DNA of 64,000 bases from Aphelocoma coerulescens (Eukaryota > Chordata > Aves > Passeriformes > Corvidae), in assembly GCF_041296385.1 (NCBI RefSeq), contig NC_091016.1:21055497-21119496 (forward strand), read 5' to 3'. Numbering within the stretch: position 1 is the stretch's first letter; each line of letters starts with the position of its first letter. This document shows, one piece after another, positions 37,469-51,537 of the stretch. The position numbers and the translations under genes are program-made. The notes beneath the pieces were generated by a model, which ran no database searches, had not been told where the DNA came from, and was given only the letters and a program-made list of their open reading frames with translations.

Positions 37469-39506
37469 ATGAATGAGGTTCTTATAAGTAACAAAAATGA
37501 GAAGGCTAAGAAAAAACAACTCCTTACACCTCAGCATCACAGATGAAACCCGTTAGAATAGTACCTAAGATTTAAGTGGCAGTGCATAATTCTCCTTTTC
37601 TTGGTTGTAACAGATGTGTTTACCCAATTTAGAAGACAAAGAAAAAGCCTGCCAAGCATGGTGGAGTCATACTGAATACAATGACCCAGAAGGAAGTCTT
37701 CAGATCTGAACAATGAGAGGCTCTGCTGTTCTTATTCAGAGTGAATCTTTGCTGCATTTTTTTGTTAAATACCGCCCTTCAAATCAACCAGTGAAGAGCA
37801 ATTCATTCCATACCGCTGCCGCATTGAAGCCAAGGTCAATGTCAGCGGAGCTGGATAAATCCAGATGTAAATCTTTAACTACACAGAATAAACATAAAAG
37901 TTTAAAAAAGTATCTTTTATCCATGAGAACATGTGGCTTATGGGTTTTTATGACAAAGCTTTCCCTCCTTTACAACTGCCCATTTTGTAGCTCTTCTAAC
38001 TAACTGTGTGTCTGGTAAAAGACTAATTAATCCATGCTGATGAATACAGATCTGCCTCTGTCTGAGCTGTACAGGGAGTCACGTTCTTCGAATTTCCTGT
38101 ATTAATTATGAAAAAAATGGGTCGGAAGCCATTTGAGAATAGATCCTCTGGTGTTTATATTTCAAGAAAGACAAATATAATAATGTAAAATTTATTACTC
38201 GGGGATTGATCTCAGCTTATAGCTCAACCTCCCATTAACTATTAAAAGCTAGAAACGGAGCAGTTGTTGGAAGCAACCTTCCTTACTACCTGTTTGGATA
38301 TGTTAAGAAACAACAGAGGAAACCTAATTCACTTGCTTCATAAAGGCTTTTATGCTCTCTGACAAACCTTATAATGGCTCTTCCTCTCTTTCAGAACATT
38401 GTCACGAAACCCCAGTCATCTTCCTCCTCTCTCTTAGCTTGTGGCACTGTGTTGTTTGGGGTTTATCATCTCCAGAGAATTGAAAGCAGCGGAATTATAA
38501 TGTCAAGAATAGCAATGCCATCAGCACAGTACTTGTAAGCAGGCAACTTTGTAACATGCCAGTTATATCTCTCAGCCACAGAATTTACTGCATAATTCTT
38601 TATGCTTCCATGCATCCGCACAATGTTTAGGAAAAATGTCCACACAGCTCTTTGAAATTCTTACCCATGAAAGCACGGTTCCCATTGTAACAAAACGCCA
38701 GTGGTCAAGATACAGTAATGTTTTTTAATGGCCTGGGCCTCTGAAGTCCTATTTGTTTGCAAAATTCATCTTTATGAAATAATGCGTTCATTTTGGCACA
38801 GCCTGGCAGCAACTCAAGGACATCTGCTTACCTCTACAGTATTAAGCAGATAAATATTTTGTTTAGTACCCATTTACTGTATTTATTATTGTTTATGACT
38901 GCAAAGCTTTTCAATATTTATTGCTCTGAAGTCACATTTGATGTAGCTTAATAGTTTGCTCAAATCAACAACAAATCAACAGCTTTCTGCCTTCCTCATG
39001 TTCATTCCAATTTTGAGTTTAAGGTATATTGCACTGAAGGGTAATGTACATAATTCCATTTTTCCCGTATAATGTAAGTAGCATAATGTTTATTTTCAAC
39101 ATCCACATCAGGTTTCAGGTGCTGATGGAGTGAGTGCAATGGTTTGATTGAGCTCTGAACCCTAATAAACTGTGATTCCATCACATTCTGTGACTGAAAA
39201 ACTGAAGACTGAAGCCTGTAAACTTCTGTAATGAAAACTATTAGCTGCACTTTCATTAATAGAAAAGCAATTTTTAACTATTATAAAAAAATATGAAGGG
39301 TAAGGATTGCTAGTAACAAGAAATTACCCAAGAATGTAATTTTCTTCTTTCTGTACCTTATCAGTACTTCATTCTGCGCTACAATGTGAATTCTCTTATT
39401 CCCATTGGTAAGTAATTACTTGCATTGATAAACCTGCTGAATCCAGTGAGACTGTTTGTGCAGGCTACTATTAATTACCAAGAATGAAGAATTTACAATA
39501 TGAAAA

Positions 39507-39527
39507 CATATATATACACACACACAA
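39507..39527. repeat. (TA)n(CA)n microsatellite
   Basis: A short alternating purine-pyrimidine run, ATATATATACACACACACA, a common type of variable site. Confidence 0.85.
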
Positions 39528-40353
39528 TTGTCCAAACATCTATATGAAGGCATTAATTACATTTACTATGTTCAGAAGAGCATATAAATCTCCATTAATA
39601 CTCATTTTTACATATCCATCTATGCATTTTCAGTCCACATAAGCTAAAGTTCAGAAAAGTACACAAAATTTCTGTACATATGTTTGTACAGATTTTCTAA
39701 GGTAAGTAAAGAAAGGAATGCTTCAAGCCAGCAACATGATGTGCTGGGGGAGAGAAGGAGAGGAGGGGGTTTCAAAATAATCCATTTGGTGGATTAAAAT
39801 ACAACCCTTCTGTATTGCTTCTTCCTAGACTTTGATGTGCTATTAATTATTTACACAGAAGGGAGAAAATATGCCACAGGGTTGAGGTGAGGAGGGTAGG
39901 GCCATTAGGGTTAACCATGGGAAGGAGATGGAATGAGCTGCTGGAAGAAGTATTTCAAACTAAGGACCAGATTCAACTGAACGTTTCCTGAAGGCATTCT
40001 GATACGCTCTCTCCCACAAGTCTGGGCAGGAGCCTGAATATGGATTCTAACTGCTCTCCTGAAAGGGCAACATCAGGCTATTTAATAGGAGGGGAGGTGT
40101 ATTGCATGGGGAAAGAGAAAATGTTCAAGTGGATTATTGCCTGTAGCTCTCCAAAGAGCTTGAGCCACAAGGGTAGGAATGAACGTCATATTTTCTGGCC
40201 AGATTCTCTTAGACTTGTGGATAATAGGAGTGTATTTATGATGTGCCTAAGCTTGGCAAACCTTGATAAAGGTTCAAAGGTTTCCTGGAAATTGGTTGCT
40301 ACTCCAAACAATTTCTAGTTAGGTCCTTGAACCCATCTAACTGCATGTCCAAA

Positions 40354-40378
40354 CTAAGACTGTTACAAACAGTCTTAG
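40354..40378. repeat. perfect 11-bp hairpin with a 3-base loop
   Basis: CTAAGACTGTT at 40354-40364 and AACAGTCTTAG at 40368-40378 are exact reverse complements around ACA. No T run follows on either strand as in a Pol III terminator, and the stem is too short for a microRNA precursor. Confidence 0.8.
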
Positions 40379-41499
40379 CATTTGTCACCTGTAAGGTCAC
40401 AAACTGCACAGCATAATTCCTCAGTAATTCCATTATTTCGTTCATTGATCTTCCCTTCTTCCGGAATAACTGGAAGAAAACTCACTGACCAAAGCACCAT
40501 AGACAAAGATTGTTGCTGGGCTTTGTTATTAATATTGTCATTAATGAGATCATCTTCTCTCTTCAGGTAAAGATGCTGAGGAAAATAAAGCAAATAGAAA
40601 ACGTGTCTGCCTCCTATCAGCCTTTTATGGCACCCCCATTTCACTGTGCTACAGCTGAGCTCTAAAATTCAATGTGTCTGTAAGGGATGCTGAAGCCACA
40701 TCTTTCCAACACCTCAACCAACTCCATCAGCTGGAGCAATTCATTTAAAAGAGCCAACAAAGCAGTATCTACTACTCATTCAAACACAATTTTACATTGC
40801 ATTATAGCACTCCTCTTTCCAACACACTAAGGTGACCCTGATTTGCTTTATCAGACCCTAAAAGACTTTTTCATCACATTGCATCCAATTTTTCAGAGAC
40901 ATCTATAAACCAGTGCTGTATGTGGTTTATTATATTCAGCTATCCCCTAAGAGCTGTCTCCAGGTAAAGGTCTAAGTGACAATAGAACCAATACAATCTC
41001 AAGTCACGCTGAGCATCCCGGCCTTTGCAGTGGCATTTGGGGAAGATTCAGGATACTAACACAGAAGCAAAGTTTTTTCCCCTCAGACCAAAAAAAACTC
41101 GCTAAGAAAACCACTCCTTTCTCTACTTCTTCTTTCTTACAGTCTATGGCTATTGTATTTGGGCAGTTGTTCATATTTTACCTTGCATGTAATAATGAAG
41201 TGGGTGAAGAAATACTCCATTCCTGTTCCAAAAGTTTTTCTAATTTAAATTCCCTAGTTGCTATCACGCTCTATTAATTTCAATAGGGTCACTAAATGAC
41301 AAAACTAAAATTTGTGAGCAACAATGGCTCAACAAATACATATATCTATAAAGAACAACTCTGACACAGCATCAGTATTCCAAGTCAGTATCTTTCTTAG
41401 CGTCATAAATGACATAGTTAAAATAAAAGTTTCAAAGAATTTAAAGAATTTTCCAACTAGAGTGATTTTAATATTTTCAATCAAGTAGCATCTTACACC

Positions 41500-41568
41500 T
41501 CGAATGACCCCATTGATTTAGATTAGATCACTTATCTGGAGTAAGGTGCTACTCAGTTTGAGTAGGGA
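41500..41568. repeat. possible fragment of an ancient amniote repeat
   Basis: CCATTGATTTAGATTAGATC followed by GGAGTAAGGTGCTACTCAG and TTTGAGTAGGG resembles the common amniote pattern of a CATTGACTTCAATGGGA core followed by GAGTAAGG/CTACTCA units. Only the motif order supports this. Confidence 0.3.
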
Positions 41569-42409
41569 CATTGAACTAAGAGCCTCAAATTGTGCTTAAA
41601 ATGAATATAATTTTGAGAAGGACCTTAGCTAAGCAAGAGCCAGCTGAAAGGACTCCTAAGAGAAGAGAAATTAAGAGTATCTGTTCATCTGACTTATTAA
41701 CAAAACATGAGTTGATTAACTGAATGTCAATGGACTTGATAGTATTAAGGCACTGATTCTGTAAAATTATTTTAATTAGCTTTGAAACATCCACAGGAAA
41801 AATTTCTGTGGTTTGTTGATCTCATAAATATGCTCACTTATACAAAAAATCACTATCTATTTTATGAAAGGATACAGTTTTTCTAACACAAACCTGACAC
41901 AGAGTGATAAAAGAAAATTATTGTTCTTCTCCAGATTCTCTCAGTTTAAAAATTTTATGGGCTGCGTATTACCTATCACTTTTCCAGTATGAATGCTGTT
42001 CAAAATGAATTTGAAACATTTCTGTATGAAATATAAGGCAAGTAATTCCCCATTAGGCCTTGGACCTTTATGCAATGTAGATGGTTAGAAAATGATGTAT
42101 TTTGGAAATTAAAGCCTGCTTTAAATGTCATATTGCACTCAACATGAAACATTTTAATCCATTATAACTCTATTAAAGGTAACAAGGATACAAGATGTCT
42201 GATTCTTAAAGCTTGCCAAGAAGTCAGATGGAAATTAAAAGCCAAATGTCTATAAATATGGGAAGGTTTTATTCCTCCTACAACCTTGTCAACATATAGT
42301 TAAAGATAAATTTCTTGAAAGCTGCTTACAGAAGTGGAAATTGCGTGGTTGAGAAACACATATGAGGAGGCAATGGATTAAAAAGTATTGCCTAACAGAT
42401 AAAATGTAA

Positions 42410-42970
42410 AGGCATTGTCCAGGGAACTCCCCTGTCTGACCATCCAGGAGCCACTCTGGAGTCACCCTCACCCACCTGAGCTGGGACCAAGGCCACACTC
42501 ACACAGTCACGCCAAGTCTCCCTACCAGCTCTGCCCTGGGCTTCCCATAGCAGAGTCCCAGACATCCAGAGCCTTAAAATAATTTCATCATGGAGCAATA
42601 ACTAAACAACAGAATAAGATAAAATAATAGCTCAAGCTGGTGCCTTTGAGGAGGGACCATGAGCAAAGAAACCCCATGGCTTTTATAACCTCACAGCCCT
42701 AGCGTGCCAAAGTCTGTGCGGTCAGCTCCTGCTGTCCCTGAGTGTCCGGTCCTGTGGCTGGGCCACAGGTCCCCGTGCCCTCTTGGGCTCAGGGTCGGGT
42801 TCCTGGCCCTCAGAGCCCAGCCTGCAGCTCACACTGCAGCTGCAACCTGAGCTACCTGCACTAAAGGTACTCCTCAACACCCCTGTCAGTTTGAAATCAG
42901 TAAACTCGAGCACTCTCGAAGATAATAGGACTGTTCCAGTCTCCACATTCCTGACACCAGGGAAGTTCAA
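42410..42970. other. GC-richer patch in AT-rich intron
   Basis: The sequence is visibly richer in G and C than its surroundings, with several CpGs at about 42700-42800 (AGCGTG, GTGCGGT, GTCCGGT, CCCCGTG, GTCGGG). Short ORFs exist on both strands, but none resembles a known protein, and none has convincing splice sites together with a coding signature. It could be an old repeat, a regulatory element or a GC-biased recombination patch. Confidence 0.35.
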
Positions 42971-45900
42971 GGCCTAAACTTCAATTTCACCACAGTTGCA
43001 ATCAGTTCCATCAAAATAAATGAACGGCACGTGCACTGATTTGCTTCTTATGCCTTATTAGTTGTGCCAAATCCAAAATGAACGCAGTGAAGGGGCTGGT
43101 TAGCTGAAGTGATTTGTAACAGGATGCAGGAACTAGGACATTAACTCAAATACTATGCAGGTTGATAGAGACCAAATGTTGTCACCATCTGTTGGTGCCC
43201 TATGTGAAATCATTCAGTGGTTCCAGTCCAGGGACTTTACAAACTCAACAGATACCTGGCAAAAATTAAAAATTCCCTAAGCCAAGAAACTTGAGTTGTT
43301 AGAGTTTCCAAGCTTGCTGACTCAGCTGGGAAGCCAGTAAGTTGAAGGCAGAAACCAGGACCTGAGCATCTCCCACATTAAGTAGTTCTGCACAGATGTC
43401 CTTATAGGCCAAAAACTGGTAAAAGAAAAACAAAATTAAATTTTCTCTGTATAGGAAAGGCAATGTTCTTTTCAGAGGAAGAATAATTATTTATAAGTCA
43501 TTATTTCATGCAAAACATTAGTGCCTGAAGTTATGTTTTTATTCAAGCACCTACAGAAGTATCCTGATTCTCGGAAGTGTTGTTGCATTTCTGGCAACCT
43601 TTAAAAATAAGCCCCCCTGTTCTTTAAATAGGGATCAAAACATTTGAAATAGCTGGCCTTAAGTCATTTAATAGTGTTAGAATGGATAGGAGCTCAGCTG
43701 CAAGTGCCTAGCATGCTTCTAGGCTAAAGTCTTTATTTCTTATTGACTTCCTTACTAATATAATATTCCAGCTATCCAGTCTTACATTAACTTAGTTATT
43801 TTTAAGTGACGTTTATATTATGTTCCTTGCTAAATTGTGCATCTCATAATTTAATCCTGAAAAATCCTTAGAGAGCTTTCAAAAGTAGCCAAAACTCGTC
43901 TTAGAAGAAAGGCATAGCATGCTGAAAGTGAAAGCACTGCAAGCCCGCCAAAGTCACTGAAAATGCTCCACACCCAAGGATGTCAGATGCTGGACTAGGA
44001 TAAGATGTTGCTATTGCTTGCAGCAGAAGGATGGTACTGGCAATACTGCAACTTGCAGGGTTTGCTGAGAGGCAGCCTCTGCTGAGAGTAGGTAATTGTA
44101 TTATGGACAATGTGCAATGAAGTTTAATTTTGCTTGTTTGCAAATGCAGTGAAGAAAGAAGTTCTGTGCCATACATGCTCTCCTACTAATTACCCAACTA
44201 CTAATACTTAAGAGACGAAATATTCTTGTGGCAACATTTCTGAATGTTTTTGAGTAGACAGACATGGGCTATAGCTCAAGGAAAATAGAAAGAGCACAGT
44301 TTCTTAGAGATATTACATCCTGAAATGCAAAAATAGCAACCATTCTTCGTGTAACAAAAATGAAATAAAATGAAATGCGAGAGATGAAATCTTTGGAAAA
44401 ACACCAGTCCTCCCTGAAGCACATGAATCCACCCCTGAAGCAGCTGTTCAGAGGCATCTCAGAAGGAGACCTGGCACAGAGAAGGACTGATGAGCAGGTT
44501 GCATACTGACTGCAGTGTTGTGGCACTGTACCATCTTCCTAATTCCAAGCATGAACAAAACTTCAGGATATTTAATTTGATATACAAATCAAGTTTTAAA
44601 GCCAAAGCTAGTCATCACCAGCATTATATGTACTCAGACCTCCAAAAAGTATTAGGTAAAAGAGGAACATAATATAAAAGTCACTGCTTGGTTGCCTCAA
44701 GAAAATAAGAACCAGGAAGCAGATACAAGTAATACTTTATTTGGAGAGTTGTCCTAATCATTATCCCAAGTATTGACTTTGGGACATCAGTGTTTACTTG
44801 CATTATCAAGACTGTGCACGAAACAAGCAGTGTTTAATAGGTGTACACAGACACAGCTGTATTTGTACTTGACTCTTTAAGGTTATTAGACCATTATAAT
44901 AAGAGTTAACAGGGGCCAGCCAGGTTGGGCCAATTCACTTCCTTCCCACTTCTTTCTGTTCTACTGCATAATAGATTTTCAATTGCGGCCTGGCACAGAA
45001 GCACTACATGCTTTGTCATTATGATAATTGCCATCATTCTTCTTTGCAAAGTCCTTATGCTGTTGTTTGTAAGCAACAATTCTCTGCCAGCTCCAGAGGA
45101 TAAAGAGCTGCAGTGAAAAATATGCATGTTAATGCTTTTCACTGCGTTACATAGTTAAGTAATTAGAGATCGTGGCTTAACCACTGGATTCCACAACAAT
45201 GTTTGGAGAGAACATGACAAAAGAGTTTTGGGCTCTGAGCTATTCAATCATCTCCCCAGGGACTGACTCAAGTGTTGGCTCTGACACTCCATATGCCAGT
45301 GCTATCAGCTATAACTTAATTCACTTGTGTATGCAAGAAAGGTGAGCAGTTAATCACCCTCTGAAGACTAACCCAGCTTAATTAGAGCAGTGATTTTGTG
45401 TAGGCCACTCTCACTTCCTAAGGTCTGGCTGGAGGAAATTACGATTGCTTTTAACATTCTGAAGTGAAGATCAGCATTCAATAGTTTGGAAAGCCTTACT
45501 TGAGCACAGTACTTTACAGTAACATACACAAAGATGTAAAGAATACTTCACAACTGTAAGTAATACCAAGGCATGTGGGAAGTCATTCTGTGAAGAAATG
45601 TGCTCAGAGATAGCTTATTGAAAAATGGGTTTTCTTATAAGTATGCTCAAAAAAACCCAACCCAAAGTTAAACAGAACATTTCCCAAGAAAAGAAGGAAA
45701 AAACAACGTTTTAAATACACTAAACACCGGTCCTGCAGAATGAGCTGCAGCACACCAACTTGGAAGTTTTGAGGACCCCTGCACTACAGTATTTTCTTAC
45801 AGCATTTCTGTAACATAAAACATATTTCTAGGTATGTTTCTGCATCTCACACAAAGATTGATTCTATTGAGGACACACAAATATTAAGATAGGGATTGCA

Positions 45901-47154
45901 TGCTATTTGACTTGAAATCTGTAAAGTTTAATTTTAAAAGTCATAGGAAGGTTCTCTGCCTATTCATGTAAGGAACATCAATCAGAAATTAAGAATCATT
46001 GTTTAAATGCAGAAGGTTTTGTTCCTATCCTGATTAGCTCTCAGAGGACACTACCTACTCACATGCTGGAGTCTCAGTAAGAAGGCTATTCAATGAGAGG
46101 CTGGCTTTGTGATGATATTGCCAGCATTTGTAATAACAATGCAACCTAAACACTGAAATTAAACAACAGAGTAGTATTTTTGGAATACCCTGCTGTTCTA
46201 AAGTGCATTGTGAATATTAACATATTCCAGTAAATTAGTTTGCACTCATTATCATAAGCAATTACTTACTGTTTAGATGCTGCTGATATTAAATTGGCAA
46301 GCAATTTGCAAGAACTAATACACAGCATAAAAAACTTTTCAAAATTCTAACAGTATGAAAAGACAAGTGTCTCTAGTAACACAGTCCCTTACATACAGAT
46401 GTCTCTCTCTAAAAATTCAGTGAATCTATTCCTATCAGTTATCTTTTTTCAGCAGCAAGTGGATAACTAACTACCTGAGGCTCTGTGACAAACTCTTTAT
46501 AAACTTTGTTTTGATTCTGTGGAGTAAATCATAATACCTCAGGCCAAATGCGACAGTAACATCTCATTCACACCAAAAAAAGAAAGTGTTTTCATGCTCA
46601 TTTTTGAAAATAATAGTTTAGAAAGTATATCAATGTGAAGTTCAGTTCTTTGCTCTCAAAGCTATTACTTTCCTGATATCACACTGTCAGATGGTGAGGG
46701 TAAATCAACACTTTTGTCCTCAAGATACAGCCAGGAACAGAACAAGGCATGGAAAACCTGTCCTGCTTTTAGCAGTAACGACAACATAAGCCTATTTCTC
46801 TTCAGTCCAAGAGAATAGTAATCCCAAAGGAAATAACCTCAAAAATAAAACCCCAAGTTAGGAAAGAACCAGGACTACTTTTCTGAAGGACACTTAGTGA
46901 ATGTGACAGACATTCCTAGCCCAGTGTTCTGCTTAGCCACAGAAAATGTGCAGATCAGGTAGTGTAAGCCAAAGAGCTTTGTGGGAAACCTAAAATAAGG
47001 GGAACAATTTGCTTTGTTCCTTAGTTTGCATCTTGGCCCCAAGTTTCAAATGAGAAGCACTGAATGTCTTTTGGCTTACCACTGCTCAGGTTGCTCCACA
47101 TGCAGAGATCATGCCAGAGCACAACCAAGGATGGGGACCAAATGGAAGGGTGTG

Positions 47155-47270
47155 GAATAGCTCTGCTAGGGGGCACTTTGTGCCAAAGTCTAGTTGGCAA
47201 GGTGGTGATCAGCCAAAGGTTGAACTCAACGACCTTAGAGGTCTTATCCCCTCAGGGTTATCCATTCCCT
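47155..47270 (+). mobile_element. decayed CR1 LINE 3' fragment
   Basis: The stretch AAGTCTAGTTGGCAAGG...GTGGTGATCAGCCAAAGGTT followed by GAACTCAACGACCTTAGAGG resembles the last 100 bp of an older CR1 subfamily (consensus of the type GGTTGGACTCGATGATCTTAG). The terminal octamer repeats have been lost or mutated. Boundaries are approximate. Confidence 0.7.
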
Positions 47271-50200
47271 TGAGTCAGCCTGCATAGTCAGGGAGCAAAG
47301 ATCCAGCAGCCAACAGTGCTATCAGCCCTCAAGGACCTCAAAGCTGTCCCTATAGATATAGGATGGGCAGGTTGATCCTTATGCTCCTGGTGAGCTGAAA
47401 GACCTCAGTATAGCCAAGTGGAATTTCAGTCCCATGTTTCAGTAAAATACTTACTAATCCTGATCTGGTAGGATTAAACACCTATTGAAACCACAGCCTC
47501 AGCTGAGGGTGTAAGACTGCAAACTACTTGTATGGGTATCGTGCCTATCTGTTTATGCAAAATTGCTTTTAATGCAACTGTGAACCTTAACAGGGACCTT
47601 GGGAATCCAGCATAACATAAACAAACCACAGTAGTTTAAGTAATTCCCAGAATACATTTCTGAAAGTGTAACTTGTGATCTCAGGTCTCAATCTTTCAAG
47701 CTATGTTTCAGTCTGGAACCAACAACTATAACCATCTTATCTTGCAAAATACACAAGACTGTAATAGAAACACTAATGCACCCTTAACTCAATGGTCCCT
47801 GTCTGCTGTGCTCAACTTTGTACTCTGCTGTTATAGATTATTGGGTTGAAAATATCTTTGCTAAAAATAGGCATAACTTTTGAAAATAATTTAGTCAGTT
47901 CTTAAGTGTATTTTATCTTATTCAAAGCTGGAGCACTTTTAGCATTTTTCTTGTCACTACCTTTAAAAAAATGAATTTCTAAATGCTTATTTTTTTTAAA
48001 TCAAATCTTCCAATTAATTCTGTGAAGTAAAACCACAGATTTTTGCAGCTAAATATGAAGTGTCCCTTGGTCCCTGTAACAAAGTAATGAATTTCTCATC
48101 TGATTAGCAAACCCAACGTTTTGTACTTATTGACCTTGAGTAGAAAAAAAAACATTCAGCAACTGTTTGCAATGAGAGCAGAGCTTCAGTCACTTCATAT
48201 TTCCCCTTTCACCAATCCTCCCTTCCTTCTTCTTATCCTAACCTGCAAGAGTTCTGACAAATTCTTTGGTTTCTAACAATGTGGTAGCCATCGTGAGCAG
48301 CTCTCAGAGCCACGGCCCAAATCTCCAAACAATTCTCCCTCTTCTGCTTGGGGAAAAAAATACCTTACATCTGATGTTCAATATCAGTGTCCTTAAGCTA
48401 CTAACTCCTGGTAGGCTAAAAGAGAAGGAATGGAAGCATCAAATTACATTTTGATAAATAAAAGATTATGCATAACAGCATACAAGGAAAAACAAATTCT
48501 TCACAAATCCCAAAAGAGCTATTTCTACATTTTCTGGAGAAATCCCAGCTCATCTACATTCAGGATCTTGGCTGTACATGACATTTAGACACAGGATTGT
48601 TAAACTGGAACTATAATGAAAAATGCAGGAGTATTTCCTTAAACAGCAATTTCTATTCATTCCAATTAAACCTCCTTAATGTTTGTAGACCCAAACATGG
48701 CTTTTTCATACCCACATTACACAAAATCTTAGCAGTGATGAAAAATGTCATGTTTCATGAACAGAATTCCTCCCTAAAGCCTCATAATCTAATAATATCA
48801 AAACCTAAGGAAATCTGAACTTTTACTAAGAAAGAGCAGATTGTTAGAATTAACAGCTGAAATGAGCATTTGTATATGTGACCTCAAAATACCCTAAAGC
48901 CACCTTAAAAAATAAGGAGGAACTCTTAATTTGCAAATGCAAATAACAAGGCATTTTAATGTTCCATAGCAGCTTTTCAGCCTCTCTCAGACTTAAACTT
49001 ACATGTAAGCAGTTCCCTACACAGGTCAGGTGTGGGTTTAAGGGAAAGCCAAGGTTAGACACATGCCACAAATAAAGGAAAGATACAGAAAAGCTTTGGA
49101 TTAGAATTACACTGTGTGCCTCCAACAGTAACATCAACAGGATGAATCTGACACTTACAAGAGAGTCACAAGAGGGCACAACCAAGGAAGAAAATGTTGT
49201 GAAGTGGTTAAAGTTACCCTGTGAGCCTCCTTATGCTTGTGCAAACATGGAGCACATCTTAAAAAGATGTTGGACCTAAAGAACAAGTCTTGCTCTAATT
49301 GTTGTGCTGGTGGCTGGAGAAGTCTGCTGTTCTTAGCTCAATATGATAAACTTGACATAATTGTTAAGCACAGCCAAATCACATGCAAATCCCCTGAATG
49401 CATGTCAAACAAGCCTGGGTCCCTCAAATCCAGACTATGCGATCCCTATGTTATCCCTCTTCCCTAGGTCAGCAGTAGTGTCCAAGAGACTTAGTGGTAC
49501 ACTGCTTCAGGAAGCTGATGCAGCTCATCTGATGCCTCTTCCTCCTCTGGAATAGCCTGGATGGCCCCACCTGAGTGCTGTGGACTTAAACTGTCAGTGC
49601 ACTCTTCTCCCAGCACCTGTGTCACTTAAATATTTTTTGGATGTTTCATCTGCTCAAGGGATTAAACTCATTGTATAAGACAAAAATGATAAAGAAAGGA
49701 TTAAAGTCACAAAACTGCAGATAAACAGAATCCACAAGGTTCTACAGTAATGCAAACATAACTGATTGTCAGCTTCTACAAAACCTACCTAATTAGAGCT
49801 GTTATCAAAATGAAGATCATGTTAAATAGTACTAAGCACACCCTGTACTTACATTGATATTCATGTTAACGTTCATCAAAGTAATTTCTGTTTTAAAAGG
49901 GATGATTATTTAGTACCATTATCAGTCTGAGCCTCAATATACTATGCTGTCACTAATATGCAGAAGCCTCAGCTTCAGAAAAAGATTCATTATCTGAAGT
50001 GCTGAGTCAGTATGAGCTCTGTATCTTGGACAAAATACAGATTCTGAACAGAAAAACTAATCCTGTTTGAGCAAGACACTGTGCCCCTTAGTCTTCCCTT
50101 CAGTTGAGGTGGTGACCTGGATCCTTCATCAATAACTCAATTTAGTAATTCTGGACAGCATATAGTAAACTGCTTTCTGTAGCAATTTGTACTGAGGGAG

Positions 50201-51521
50201 GAGAGCTATTAAGGAACTTTCCCCTCCTTTAAAGAAGACACTTTAGCTGTCACATCCTGTATAACAATCAATGTTTCCCCTAGCTTCTTCCAGCTGCTTT
50301 CCAAACTAGCAGCCTTAAGAAGGCATTTTCAAAAGAAATCAAACTGGTATGTTTTCCTCGTGTTCTTCTATGCAAGGTTTATAAGGGAATAAAGTCTGAT
50401 TTCATCTGAAAAGATACTCTGAACTATTATATTTTGGGATTTTTTGCCTCTGTGTGTTTCATTTATTTACTTGCACTCAGAGCAGACAGTAAAAGAACAA
50501 GCAGCTTGACCTTTGGACAACTGTCAAAAAGCCCAACTCTGCAACTACAACAACCAGTGTGACCTTCTTCTCTACCTTCAGCAGCCAACAATCACACACA
50601 AGGAAGGAGAAAAAAAGCAGCCTGGCCCGTGTAGAAAACAGGACTAGGTCAGGTAACACAGTGGTTCTCAAAGCACTTAGAGATGAGCACTTTGTGAACC
50701 CTCTCAGAGCATCTGGGACCTACCAGCTAAATTCCAGAACTGTTCCCTGTGATGCCCTGCCAGCAGCAGCTGCCAGTTTTGCCAGAAGAGATTTATCCAC
50801 GTTTCTGGAGCTCTGTCTCTGTCACCTCAGACTGCATATCGTGTATCATCTGTCTTTCTGAGGGCACCATAAACACCTTATTATTTACTCCTCCATAATC
50901 CATATCCAATTTTCACAGCTGCATGTGTACAGAGCTGGTGGGAAGGATTTTGAGGGCAGGGCTCAGTGCACAGAGACCTGAGAGTCTCCAGTCTTTACCC
51001 AACACACCACTAGACACGAGGGTAACTTCTTCACAGCAGCACATGGGCTGCATTATAGGCCAAAGTATGCTTCCAGCAGATTTCCAAGGTCAAGATCACC
51101 AAAAAGTGTATCTTGCAGCAGTGCTGGGAAGTAAAACACAAAGTGGATATAGATGAAGAGGAAACCTACCATGACTACTGTTAATTCTTAATAACTCTAC
51201 ACTCCAAGCAAAATACAAGCAGCACATGTCAGTCATGCTCTTAGAGATAGAAACAGCCACTGTATTTTCTGGCTCCTTTCTATACTGCATTAAAAGTGGC
51301 TTGGTTTTACTAGGAAAAATATATAGTGCACATCCTATGCCGTGCAATATGCTCCACGACTCAGAGGGCATGTGGTTGATTTTATTGATTCAGTTTTCAC
51401 ACTACTGTAACCCCATTATTGCCAGCAAAGCAATTGGAACTGCAAGCAGATTCTAGATTGATAGACTTTGATATTTCTAATTTTCTAAAGTATACAGCTA
51501 GCTTTATTTCTACTCCTTTCC

Positions 51522-51537
51522 TTTTTTTTTTTTTTTT
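51522..51537. repeat. T16 homopolymer
   Basis: Sixteen T following a pyrimidine-rich stretch. Confidence 0.9.
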
